9,367 nucleotides of DNA from an uncultured Rhodospirillaceae bacterium (GTDB lineage: Bacteria > Pseudomonadota > Alphaproteobacteria > Rhodospirillales > UBA2165). The translations under genes were made by a program, and so were the position numbers. This document shows positions 1 through 6,224 of the stretch, one piece after another. The stretch's first letter is position 1, and every line of letters begins with the position of its first letter. The stretch spans positions 1 to 9,367 of the forward strand of contig CAJXJM010000065.1 in assembly GCA_913054205.1 (NCBI GenBank), given 5' to 3'. The notes beneath the pieces were generated by a model. That model was not told the origin of the DNA, ran no database searches, and was given only the letters and a program-made list of their open reading frames with translations.

Positions 1-798
1 AATGCTGCCAGTATCCTTGTGGCAATTGGCTGTGATCTTGAAGATTTAGCTCTCAACACATTTTTGATGAATGCTATATCTGCCTCCCCGATCAATGGGC
101 TGATGCGCGGCAATTTGAATAGTCTTTTTACCTTAGCTAAGAACGGTTCGGAATTGAATCTCGGCAAGGCCAAACGAATGGCCGGGGAACATTATCCTGA
201 TCCAGGAGATCATTTTTCAGAATGCCAGTTTGATCAATCTTCGATAGTCGAACCACTTGTAACCTCCAATGGCACAACTCCAAAAAAAGATGTTCAAGGG
301 GGCACATCAGCAGCAGGCTCTAGTCTGGCTGATGAGCAATCTCGCACCCTCAATATTGGTGGCGTTTGTACATTGAGAGAAGATGGCATGAAAGAAATCG
401 TGCAGATGCAATATAGCCCACATGGCACTTCATTTAGGTTGCTTTCCGAAGAAGCTCCAATAAACGGCGGACAGGGTCGCGCACCTGATGCAAATACCTA
501 TATATCTGCTGGCATCGCATTTTGTTTTATGACCCAGTTTGGGCGTTTTGTGAAAATGTTAGATCTAGATCTCGAAGAATATCGGGTCGTCCAAGACAGT
601 CATTTCTCGCTCGGGGGAGCATCTGGTGGCACAGGGAAAGCGGGCGAGGCTGATCCTTTAGAAACACATGTCTATCTCAAAACAGCCGAGAGTGATGATG
701 TTGCCCGCGAAATGCTAGATATCAGTGAGCAAACTTGCTTTCTCCACGCGTTTTGCCGCACCGACATGAAATCAAAGCTGAAAATAAATCGGATTTAG
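1..798 (+). CDS. OsmC-like protein, 5' end missing
   Basis: The frame is open from the first base, so the gene begins left of the window; a GTG at 19 is in frame but need not be the start. The stop is TAG at 796-798. The last ~145 residues look like an OsmC/Ohr-type domain. A helix contains a cysteine in the context AFCFMTQF (codon 523-525). About 71 residues later comes a second cysteine in QTCFLHAFCR (codon 736-738). This resembles the two-cysteine layout of peroxide-reducing OsmC/Ohr proteins. The preceding ~110 residues are helical, then low-complexity (Gly, Ser, Thr), and could be the remains of a first domain or a linker. A role in thiol-dependent hydroperoxide reduction is inferred from family only, and many OsmC relatives have no known substrate. 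It lies on the probable mobile-element side of the tRNA fragment at 977-1021. Family assignment is by eye and fairly confident. Confidence 0.6.
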   Translation, partial: NAASILVAIGCDLEDLALNTFLMNAISASPINGLMRGNLNSLFTLAKNGSELNLGKAKRMAGEHYPDPGDHFSECQFDQSSIVEPLVTSNGTTPKKDVQGGTSAAGSSLADEQSRTLNIGGVCTLREDGMKEIVQMQYSPHGTSFRLLSEEAPINGGQGRAPDANTYISAGIAFCFMTQFGRFVKMLDLDLEEYRVVQDSHFSLGGASGGTGKAGEADPLETHVYLKTAESDDVAREMLDISEQTCFLHAFCRTDMKSKLKINRI

Positions 799-876
799 AT
801 AAAGTTACCTGCATTGCAACCGGTTACAGCCGATTGATCCCATTGCCAACTATTGCCAAATTCGACCACTTTTCGA

Positions 877-897
877 CCCCAGATCAGCCCCAGATCA
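877..897. repeat. Short tandem repeat, 11-bp period
   Basis: The ten bases CCCCAGATCA occur at 877-886 and again at 888-897, one base apart. They lie in the non-coding stretch between the OsmC-like gene and the tRNA fragment. Near a presumed recombination site such repeats can be recombinase arm-type sites, but two short copies are too few to claim this. Confidence 0.3.
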
Positions 898-976
898 AGC
901 ATTTTGGCAATGAGTGACCCTAGCCAAGCCTTTGGAAAATAACGAGAAATTTGAATTGGGATTAAGGCAAACAATA

Positions 977-1025
<49 letters not shown>

Positions 1026-1081
1026 TCATAATAAAATCAATAGGTTATTATTTAACCCCTAAGGGGCTATGTTGCCAAAAT

Positions 1082-1097
1082 GCTGTTCAAATACAGC
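1082..1097 (-). terminator. Weak candidate terminator after the DUF3326 gene
   Basis: Read on the minus strand, GCTGT and ACAGC form a 5-bp perfect stem around a six-base loop, followed after one A by TTTT. It lies 30 bases beyond the stop of the last gene of the minus-strand operon. The stem is short and the T run is only four, so this is a weak candidate for rho-independent termination. The nearby CCCCTAAGGGG (1057-1067) and the palindrome CTTAGCTAAG (1098-1107) are other small dyads in the same gap. Confidence 0.3.
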
Positions 1098-1126
1098 CTT
1101 AGCTAAGAGCGAGCATCAACAATTAC

Positions 1127-2506
1127 TTAATTTTTGAATTCTTTAAATGACTCGTCTGACGTCGTTCTTTGGGATTCAAATTCTCGATTCTCTACCTTTG
1201 TAGCGGCCAGCGGCCGGCGCAGGGATGACGGAGTGATACCGGCTTTTAGCGCGGTCATTACGCCAACCGCTTCCCAGTAGTTTTCGACGACGTGCAACTG
1301 GTTCGATGCCCAGGGAAGATCATGTAGGTTGTTCTGCATCAAATTTTCATTCTCGCGGATGGCAATAACGGGAATACCCTGTTCCAATGCCGCAAGTGTC
1401 GGCAGGCCAACGCATTTATCTGGCATGATCAGACAAGAGACATCGGCGGCCGAGAGCAAGCCGGGCTCGCGCATGGCTTCCGGGTCGGTGACGATGCGTG
1501 GGCTGCGGTGGAGACCTTTGAGCATGCACTGAACAAAGGTCAGCGACACAGCCTCGGCGGCAAGTCGCGGCTCAACCAATCCAAGATCAAAATTGGCAAC
1601 CTTGTGGTTTTCCATCATCGGCGAGTGGGCGGCTGGAACCTCATAGAGCATCGATACTGCGTGGGTCAGCATTGCTTCGACGCCGCCCCAGGGGTTGATC
1701 ATCGCGCCGTCCTGGTGGAAATAGCCTTCGTGAGTTTCTTCATCTAGATCAATCACCGAGGCAATCGCCACGGCATCGAAGGTGCCTTGGTTTTCGTCCA
1801 ACACTTCGAGGACGCGCTCCAATCCGTTGATTTCGCCGGCAGCTCTGCCCGATTTCATAAATTCTGCGGTCATGTTGAGAGGTGGGTCGAGTTTGACGAT
1901 TTTGGGACAGTCGAGACCATAGGTCGCGCGCGCCGCGCTTACCGCGTTTACGGTATCGTTCGCGAACATCTCGATCTCGTGGGCATCCATAATCATCAGG
2001 ACTCGGTTCGTCCGTACCGGTTGCAATGCCGCCGTCCCCATCATCAGACGTGTGATCGCGCTGCCTTCAACATAGAGAGCGTTTTCCGGCATCTCGTTAA
2101 GGTCGGATGCGTTGACGACATTCGGGTGCGTGATCAACCTGTCACACGCCTCAGCCAGCACCCGCGCCGCTGGCGTTGCATCGCCGGCATGTCCGCCGAT
2201 CTCTGCCCCAATACCTGTCGGCACCAGAAAGACAGCGTTGAAAGCATCGGTGCGCTCGATCTTGCGCGGGATAAAGCGAAAAATGGATTGGGGTTCTTCG
2301 GAAGCCGGGACTTCAAACCCGGCAAGCATGCCGAACTCACAATGGTAATGGGTCTCGTCCATATGCGTAATGGCAAAACGCACCGGGATAGCGCCGTCCT
2401 CTTTCAATCTGAATTCGATAGCCTTTTGGATGTGGTCCAGCATGTTTCGATGGCCAGGCGATACAGGAATGGGGATTTGCCGTTCGGTCAGTTGCATCTC
2501 AGTCAT
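1127..2506 (-). CDS. DUF3326 family protein
   Basis: Protein of 459 residues, last gene of the five-gene minus-strand operon. The DUF3326 signature is clear: a VPTGIGAEIGGHAGDATP segment (residues ~95-112), then DRLITHPNVVNASDLNEMP and ENALYVEGSA (~122-150), and near the C-terminus GLPTLAALEQGIPVIAIREN (~367-386). The family is known mainly from cyanobacteria and plants and has no established biochemical function. The glycine-rich motif suggests a nucleotide- or phosphate-binding fold, but this is inference. The first ~85 residues, ending in a His/Cys-containing THYHCEFGML stretch (~52-61) and a short linker, precede the core and look like an added N-terminal domain. The ATG lies one base after the TAG of the speD-like gene (TAGGATG) with no strong ribosome site of its own, so translation is probably coupled. 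No signal peptide or membrane segment is visible, so it is probably cytoplasmic. Confidence 0.85.
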   Translation of the reverse strand: MTEMQLTERQIPIPVSPGHRNMLDHIQKAIEFRLKEDGAIPVRFAITHMDETHYHCEFGMLAGFEVPASEEPQSIFRFIPRKIERTDAFNAVFLVPTGIGAEIGGHAGDATPAARVLAEACDRLITHPNVVNASDLNEMPENALYVEGSAITRLMMGTAALQPVRTNRVLMIMDAHEIEMFANDTVNAVSAARATYGLDCPKIVKLDPPLNMTAEFMKSGRAAGEINGLERVLEVLDENQGTFDAVAIASVIDLDEETHEGYFHQDGAMINPWGGVEAMLTHAVSMLYEVPAAHSPMMENHKVANFDLGLVEPRLAAEAVSLTFVQCMLKGLHRSPRIVTDPEAMREPGLLSAADVSCLIMPDKCVGLPTLAALEQGIPVIAIRENENLMQNNLHDLPWASNQLHVVENYWEAVGVMTALKAGITPSSLRRPLAATKVENREFESQRTTSDESFKEFKN

Positions 2507-2507
2507 C

Positions 2508-2903
2508 CTAAACCCGATCTAGTAACCTGGCCGAGCAGTCAGTCGCGCCGAACCATTCAGCCGAGAATTTTTCCGCCACCTTGGCGTCGTATACCTTGCA
2601 AGAGAATATATTGATATAGACTGCCCTCAACTGATCCAGCGTATGGATGACGATGGAACTGGTCAAGATGAACTGGACGGCTGATGTGCCCTGGGTGTGC
2701 GGCGAGGTCTGCTTGTCTTCTTCCGATAGGCCGACATCGTCCCAGAAATGCAAATCTTCGCGTTGCATATCGATAAGGTCGCACAGCTGCTCAAAATATT
2801 CGGTGATGCTTTCGCGCGTGAATTTTGACGCGTCGCACCCGTGCAGATCGAGGATCAACTCAATGCCGTATTGATCATCGGTTGAGCTGTCTCCGCCAAT
2901 CAT
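2508..2903 (-). CDS. SpeD-like (AdoMet decarboxylase family) protein
   Basis: Protein of 131 residues with the fold signature of class 1b S-adenosylmethionine decarboxylases, self-cleaving pyruvoyl enzymes of ~115-130 residues. An N-terminal strand GIELILDLHGCD (13-24) matches the SpeD opening. The catalytic region is TSSIVIHT (81-88), followed by NIFSC. By alignment with the B. subtilis enzyme (Ser63, His68, Cys83), Ser82 would become the pyruvoyl group, His87 the processing histidine and Cys102 the proton-donor cysteine. The 5- and 15-residue spacings are identical. The usual Glu-Ser-His is changed to Thr-Ser-Ser, and the 'TWPE' that often follows is TLDQ. A longer acidic loop (~54-70) precedes the active site. 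No spermidine synthase lies nearby. The substrate may therefore not be AdoMet; some SpeD homologues are reported to decarboxylate ornithine or arginine instead. The ATG at 2903 has only a weak ribosome site; see the leader entry. Confidence 0.8.
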   Translation of the reverse strand: MIGGDSSTDDQYGIELILDLHGCDASKFTRESITEYFEQLCDLIDMQREDLHFWDDVGLSEEDKQTSPHTQGTSAVQFILTSSIVIHTLDQLRAVYINIFSCKVYDAKVAEKFSAEWFGATDCSARLLDRV

Positions 2904-2948
2904 GTGCCGGTAATCCCAGAGCGGTTGCGGCAGTTATACATTTTTCAT
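2900..2948 (-). promoter_or_regulatory. Leader of speD-like gene with short upstream frames
   Basis: On the minus strand, an ATG at 2948-2946 follows GGAGAGAAGGA at good spacing and is in the same frame as the speD-like gene. It meets TAA (2936-2934) after four codons (MKNV). The ten codons between that stop and the annotated ATG read LPQPLWDYRH, which looks like protein. A second ATG at 2941-2939, in another frame, opens 13 codons (MYNCRNRSGITGT) whose TGA (2902-2900) overlaps the speD-like ATG as ATGA. Either this is a translational-coupling leader, or the true N-terminus has been cut off by a nonsense mutation or indel. The sequence alone cannot decide. Confidence 0.45.
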
Positions 2949-2949
2949 T

Positions 2950-2973
2950 CCTTCTCTCCGGCCTTCTCTCCGG
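2950..2973 (-). repeat. Perfect 12-bp tandem duplication carrying a Shine-Dalgarno core
   Basis: CCGGAGAGAAGG occurs twice without interruption on the minus strand (2973-2962 and 2961-2950). Each copy contains GGAG and AAGG. The proximal copy is placed to serve the ATGs at 2948 and 2941. The duplication lies in the 115-base gap between the ligase gene and the speD-like gene, the longest gap in this operon. Confidence 0.8.
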
Positions 2974-3018
2974 ATTTATATAATTTTGCTGTGAAACGCC
3001 TATCCGCGACCATGTGCT

Positions 3019-4185
3019 TCAGTCCAGAATCACATGCGGAACAACACGCGCATCTTTGCTGGTGACCAAAGTTTTATCTTCGCGTATGCATAATCCAACA
3101 GCTTTGCTGGCAACCATCCAGCAGCCGAGCAGCGGGTAGCCGCCGTCAAATTCCGGCAGCGGTTGGAAACCTTGCAAGATATGAGCGTCGTTGCCGTAAG
3201 GTCCATCACTTTGATAGAGCGTCTTGCCATCCTGAACAATTTCAATATTCGCCCCTTGGCGTGACCATATCGGTTTGCGGACATAGCTGCCGGTGCCCGT
3301 AAATTCAGTACCAGCAGGATCATCCTCAAAAAATGCCGGCAATAGATTTGGGTGTCCTTCGAACATTCCCCACAAGAGTGGCAGCAGACCTTTGTTAGAC
3401 AGAATGGCCTTCCACGGCGGCTCAATGAACCGGACTCCGGAGCTTGGAACATGTTGCCCGAACTCCTCATCCATAATCCATTCCCAGGGATAAAGCTTAA
3501 TAAGAGTAGTGATGACCCGGTCCTCAAGATCGGTAAATTGTCCTTGATCGTTTAAACCAATGTCTTCCATGCCTAAGAAACAGGTTTCTAGCCCGGCTTC
3601 TCGCGCGCATTCTTCAAGATAGTTGAGCGTCCCTTTATCATCTTCAATATCGGGGTTGCAGGCGAAGTGCGACAGCGTCTCGATACCCAATTGCGGCAAC
3701 GTCTCAACGATGCGCTCATGGACATCATTTAGCTGATCGCATCCTTCCGGGATTAATTTTAGCTCTATGGCCTGTTCCAACCATTCCCATTGAAACACCG
3801 CCGATTCATACAGCGTCGTTGGCGTGTCGGCATTGTACTCCAGCAGTTTTATAGGCTGTTTGCCGTCATAAGAGAGGTCCATTCTGCCGTAGAGATTTTT
3901 ATCGCCGTTGCGCCAGCTTTCAGCAATGAAGTTCCAATAGTGTTCGGGGATCCCGAGGCGGTCCAATACTTCTTCATTATTCACGGCGCGGTCGACGACC
4001 TGGAAACACAGATCCTCAATTTCTTCAGCGGGCCCTTCGATATCTTTTTCGATCTGTCGCGCGGTGAATTGGTAATAAGCGCTCTCGTCCCACCCTGAAA
4101 TGCCTTCGCCTGGAATATACACCAGCTCATGTTCGGCAGCTGCGCTCGCGAGGTCGGGTCGTTCAGTCACAGAAATGCGCTGCAT
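3019..4185 (-). CDS. yjfC: Glutathionylspermidine-synthase-like ATP-grasp ligase (YjfC/YgiC family)
   Basis: Protein of 388 residues, nearly the length of E. coli YjfC (387), and similar to it from end to end. It holds only the synthetase half of the glutathionylspermidine synthetase family; the amidase (CHAP) half of E. coli Gss is absent. Family motifs seen are YGRMD (99-103; Arg101 and Asp103), LLEYNADTPT (114-123; Glu116 and Asn118, expected Mg/ATP ligands), ILSNKGLLPLLW (261-272; Lys265) and YVRKPIWSRQG (301-311; Lys304). It ends with IRED and VVPH. The family joins an amine to a carboxylate with ATP; in true Gsp synthetase these are spermidine and the glycine carboxylate of glutathione. 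The substrate of the YjfC/YgiC branch is not established. GGAG (4191-4194) lies five bases before the ATG. Its genomic partners are the lipoprotein upstream and the SpeD-like decarboxylase downstream. It is probably cytoplasmic. Confidence 0.9.
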   Translation of the reverse strand: MQRISVTERPDLASAAAEHELVYIPGEGISGWDESAYYQFTARQIEKDIEGPAEEIEDLCFQVVDRAVNNEEVLDRLGIPEHYWNFIAESWRNGDKNLYGRMDLSYDGKQPIKLLEYNADTPTTLYESAVFQWEWLEQAIELKLIPEGCDQLNDVHERIVETLPQLGIETLSHFACNPDIEDDKGTLNYLEECAREAGLETCFLGMEDIGLNDQGQFTDLEDRVITTLIKLYPWEWIMDEEFGQHVPSSGVRFIEPPWKAILSNKGLLPLLWGMFEGHPNLLPAFFEDDPAGTEFTGTGSYVRKPIWSRQGANIEIVQDGKTLYQSDGPYGNDAHILQGFQPLPEFDGGYPLLGCWMVASKAVGLCIREDKTLVTSKDARVVPHVILD

Positions 4186-4219
4186 GGGGTCTCCAAAATA
4201 AGTGGTAAGATGCTTCTAA

Positions 4220-4762
4220 TTAAGTGGCGCCAGAGCCAAACCGGCGACCGGAAGAGCCAAAGCCGCCGCGTGAACGGGTCGAGCTTTTGAATGTCGGGCG
4301 GCTGGTTGCTGACTTGGCGACTGTCGTCCGTCCGGTCTTTGAGCCGACATTGCGATTTTCAGCAGTTCGAAAGCTGTTCGGGCTCTGGGCGGAGCGGTAA
4401 AGCGGCTGCGACATCATGGAGCGGCGTCCCCCCAATAAGGATCCCATCATATAGCCCGCCATTAAAGGCATGAAGATTGAGCCACCGCTGGACGATTTAT
4501 ATGGCGCCACCTCACACTTACCGGCGCCAAAGTCCGCCTGGCAATCTTCCGCTGTAGAATATTTGGGCGCCACGGCGGCGTGCTGGCTACGTGCTTCTTT
4601 AAAACTTGATTCGCATTGATCATCGGAGACGATGGGGTCTCTCTTACAGTGTTCGATACTTTCGTAAATAGAGGCATCCACCTTGGGTTCTTCACAAGCA
4701 GTCAAAGCGATCAGGCTTACGCTCATCGTTAAAACAACAGGTACGGATTTCCAGGACATCAT
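4220..4762 (-). CDS. DUF1190 lipoprotein (YgiB/YjfM family)
   Basis: Protein of 180 residues from the start chosen here. The ATG at 4762 is preferred over the in-frame ATG at 4777 because GGGAGAA lies just upstream of it, whereas the 4777 start has no ribosome site. The choice also gives a compact lipoprotein signal: Lys5, a hydrophobic stretch, and lipobox LTAC with Cys23. The body has paired cysteines (HCKRD, QCESS, DCQAD, KCEVA) and the glycine/methionine stretch FMPLMAGYMMGSLLGG, as in E. coli YgiB. The last ~30 residues are rich in Arg, Gly and Ser and keep the RGGFG motif seen near the YgiB C-terminus. Function is unknown. It lies 34 bases upstream of the YjfC-like ligase, the same pairing as ygiB-ygiC and yjfM-yjfC in E. 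coli. This makes it a likely partner or substrate, though the lipobox places it in the envelope. Confidence 0.88.
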   Translation of the reverse strand: MMSWKSVPVVLTMSVSLIALTACEEPKVDASIYESIEHCKRDPIVSDDQCESSFKEARSQHAAVAPKYSTAEDCQADFGAGKCEVAPYKSSSGGSIFMPLMAGYMMGSLLGGRRSMMSQPLYRSAQSPNSFRTAENRNVGSKTGRTTVAKSATSRPTFKSSTRSRGGFGSSGRRFGSGAT

Positions 4763-4835
4763 CTTACTTTCTCCCATCGGGGGTTACTTTTTATTAACGG
4801 CTCGTCGCCGTGCATCAATGGTGCAGGACTAATTA

Positions 4836-5246
4836 TTAGTTCGTCATAGAGGCGGCATTCAGCAGGCCACCGGCCAAAGATGCACTACCAAGCCACAGAC
4901 CGCTGGCCATTTCATTTTTTTCTATTCGTTCTGAAATTTTAGGTATTGGTATACGAACGAGATAGAAAATAGCAATCTGGACAAGCAAGGCGACCACTCC
5001 CCACACCGCAACATCTACCAAAGAGACCGAATTGGTGATTGCGCTGGCCAACGGCACGCAGAAACCGATTAAACTGCCGGCAAAGGCGAGCGAGGCCGCC
5101 ATGTTATTTTCCCGAATTAATTTGATCTCGGGATGGGGCGTTACCCACATATAAATGACCACGTAGAATAAAGTGAGGGCAATTGCCGTTGCCATATGGG
5201 CAAGAAACCAAGGTAGCTCGTTAAGCGTATCGCCAACTAGTTCCAT
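4836..5246 (-). CDS. yjfL: DUF350 membrane protein (YjfL-like)
   Basis: Protein of 136 residues, close to E. coli YjfL (132). Four membrane segments are visible at about residues 13-35, 49-71, 77-98 and 112-133. The family motifs are present: NNMAASLAFAGSLIGF (47-62) and, in the second half, EMASGLWLGSASLAGGLLNAASM (roughly 111-133). The two halves resemble each other, suggesting an internal duplication. Function is unknown. CTCCCC on the plus strand (5256-5261) gives GGGGAG nine bases before the ATG. This is the first gene of the operon, 58-73 bases before the DUF1190 start depending on the start used. A TATAAC box (5272-5267, minus strand) lies at promoter distance but has no convincing -35, so the promoter is only suspected there. 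Confidence 0.9.
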   Translation of the reverse strand: MELVGDTLNELPWFLAHMATAIALTLFYVVIYMWVTPHPEIKLIRENNMAASLAFAGSLIGFCVPLASAITNSVSLVDVAVWGVVALLVQIAIFYLVRIPIPKISERIEKNEMASGLWLGSASLAGGLLNAASMTN

Positions 5247-5306
5247 AAGAATGTACTCCCCAAGCAGTTATAATTAGTTGCTGAGGACGCTATCACAGTG
5301 GGCAAT

Positions 5307-5498
5307 CTACCTAAAGCAGATTTCACAGTGATTCCGCCAATCGCGGGCAAGTGATCTCCCTTTTTCATTCAACAATAAAGGTTTACCACTCTTTTCCATG
5401 ACCGCAATAATGTGATCGTTGTTTTGACACCGGATGATACTGGAATTAAATTTAGCCCACCTGCCCCTGGGGGCATTCCAGTTGGCTTTGTAAACCAA
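5307..5498 (-). CDS. Possible small Cys-containing protein
   Basis: An open frame of 63 codons starting at TTG, just after an in-frame TAG. I do not recognise it. It begins VYKANWNAPRGRW, continues with SSIIRCQNNDHIIAVME and ends RNHCEICFR, so it has three cysteines, two of them in a CxxC pair at the C-terminus. Composition is balanced and protein-like, without hydrophobic segments. Against it: the start is TTG, the ribosome site is poor, and it is short. It lies 60 bases upstream of the DUF350 gene on the same strand and divergent from pqiA. It could be a stand-alone small gene or chance. Without it the stretch 5247-5606 would hold only the promoter regions of two divergent operons. Confidence 0.35.
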   Translation of the reverse strand: MVYKANWNAPRGRWAKFNSSIIRCQNNDHIIAVMEKSGKPLLLNEKGRSLARDWRNHCEICFR

Positions 5499-5571
5499 GC
5501 TCTAAAGAAAATTAGTGACTTGGTCATGTCTGATATAAGATAGCAGATAGGATCATTTAGGTTTCCTTGCC

Positions 5572-5585
5572 GTGGAATATTCCAC
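5572..5585. promoter_or_regulatory. Perfect 14-bp palindrome before the pqi operon
   Basis: GTGGAATATTCCAC is a perfect inverted repeat with no spacer, centred 28 bases before the TTG of the first pqi gene. It is the right size and place for a dimeric repressor or activator site. No clear -35/-10 pair could be fitted around it, though a TATAAG lies at 5534-5539. An operator is inferred only from symmetry and position. Confidence 0.35.
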
Positions 5586-5606
5586 CTTTGAAGAATAGGG
5601 GAAATT

Positions 5607-6224
5607 TTGAATATACATGCTGACTTAATTGCCTGCCATGAATGCGATCTTTTGCATCAGATTGTTGCACTTGATTCGGGATCGCAAGCCAATTGCATTC
5701 GGTGCGGCGCTAAGCTTTACAAAGAAATCCGGAATAGCTTGGATCGAACATTGAGCCTGACCGTCACAGGGCTAATTTTATTCTTGCTCGCTAATTTTTA
5801 TCCGCTCTTGACGTTCGAGATGCAGGGACGGAGCCAGCAAAATAATTTAATCTCTGGCGTATTAGAGTTTTTCTCATCCGGTTTTTGGGGATTAGGAATA
5901 TTGGTCTTTTTGGTCAGTATTATATTTCCGCTGATTTACTTATTGGGAATGGCCTATGTTTTGGTACCGTTGCGAATGGGACACAAACCATGGAAAATGA
6001 TTTCGGTATTTAAAGTCGTCGATTATCTTCGCCCTTGGGCGATGATCGAAGTTTATATGCTCGGGATTATCGTGGCGATCGTCAAACTGTCCGATTTTGC
6101 CACAATAACGCCAGGAATTGCTTTGTTTTCCTTCGCCGGCCTGTTTGTTGTGATCGCCGCCGCCAACGCCTCGCTCGATCCTAGAATTGTGTGGCGGTCT
6201 GTAGATATTGACGGTGAATATTAA
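5607..6224 (+). CDS. pqiA: PqiA family protein, first half-size copy
   Basis: Protein of 205 residues, one PqiA domain. The N-terminus carries a zinc-ribbon-like set, C10-x2-C13 and C30-x2-C33, followed by about four membrane segments (~49-68, ~90-122, ~145-165, ~170-188). LLANFYPLLTF (61-71) matches the N-x2-P motif after the first membrane segment of the family. The E. coli PqiA (~417 residues) contains two such domains in one chain; here they are separate genes. PqiA is the inner-membrane component that works with PqiB and PqiC in lipid movement across the envelope. The start is TTG with AGGGGA (5597-5602) just upstream; an in-frame TGA at 5589-5591 and the lack of any ATG between leave no better start. 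The stop adjoins the start of the next gene. Confidence 0.88.
   Translation: MNIHADLIACHECDLLHQIVALDSGSQANCIRCGAKLYKEIRNSLDRTLSLTVTGLILFLLANFYPLLTFEMQGRSQQNNLISGVLEFFSSGFWGLGILVFLVSIIFPLIYLLGMAYVLVPLRMGHKPWKMISVFKVVDYLRPWAMIEVYMLGIIVAIVKLSDFATITPGIALFSFAGLFVVIAAANASLDPRIVWRSVDIDGEY

Noticed and set aside
1787..2614. 275-codon plus-strand frame opposite the DUF3326 gene
   Set aside because: It is antisense to a gene with clear family motifs, and its product is rich in Arg, His and Cys with no recognisable motif.
3030..3527. 165-codon minus-strand frame inside the YjfC-like gene
   Set aside because: It is an out-of-frame shadow of a gene that matches E. coli YjfC from end to end.
5462..5475. 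TGCCCC/GGGGCA inverted repeat
   Set aside because: A six-base stem with a two-base gap inside the possible small gene, with no T run or promoter context; probably chance.
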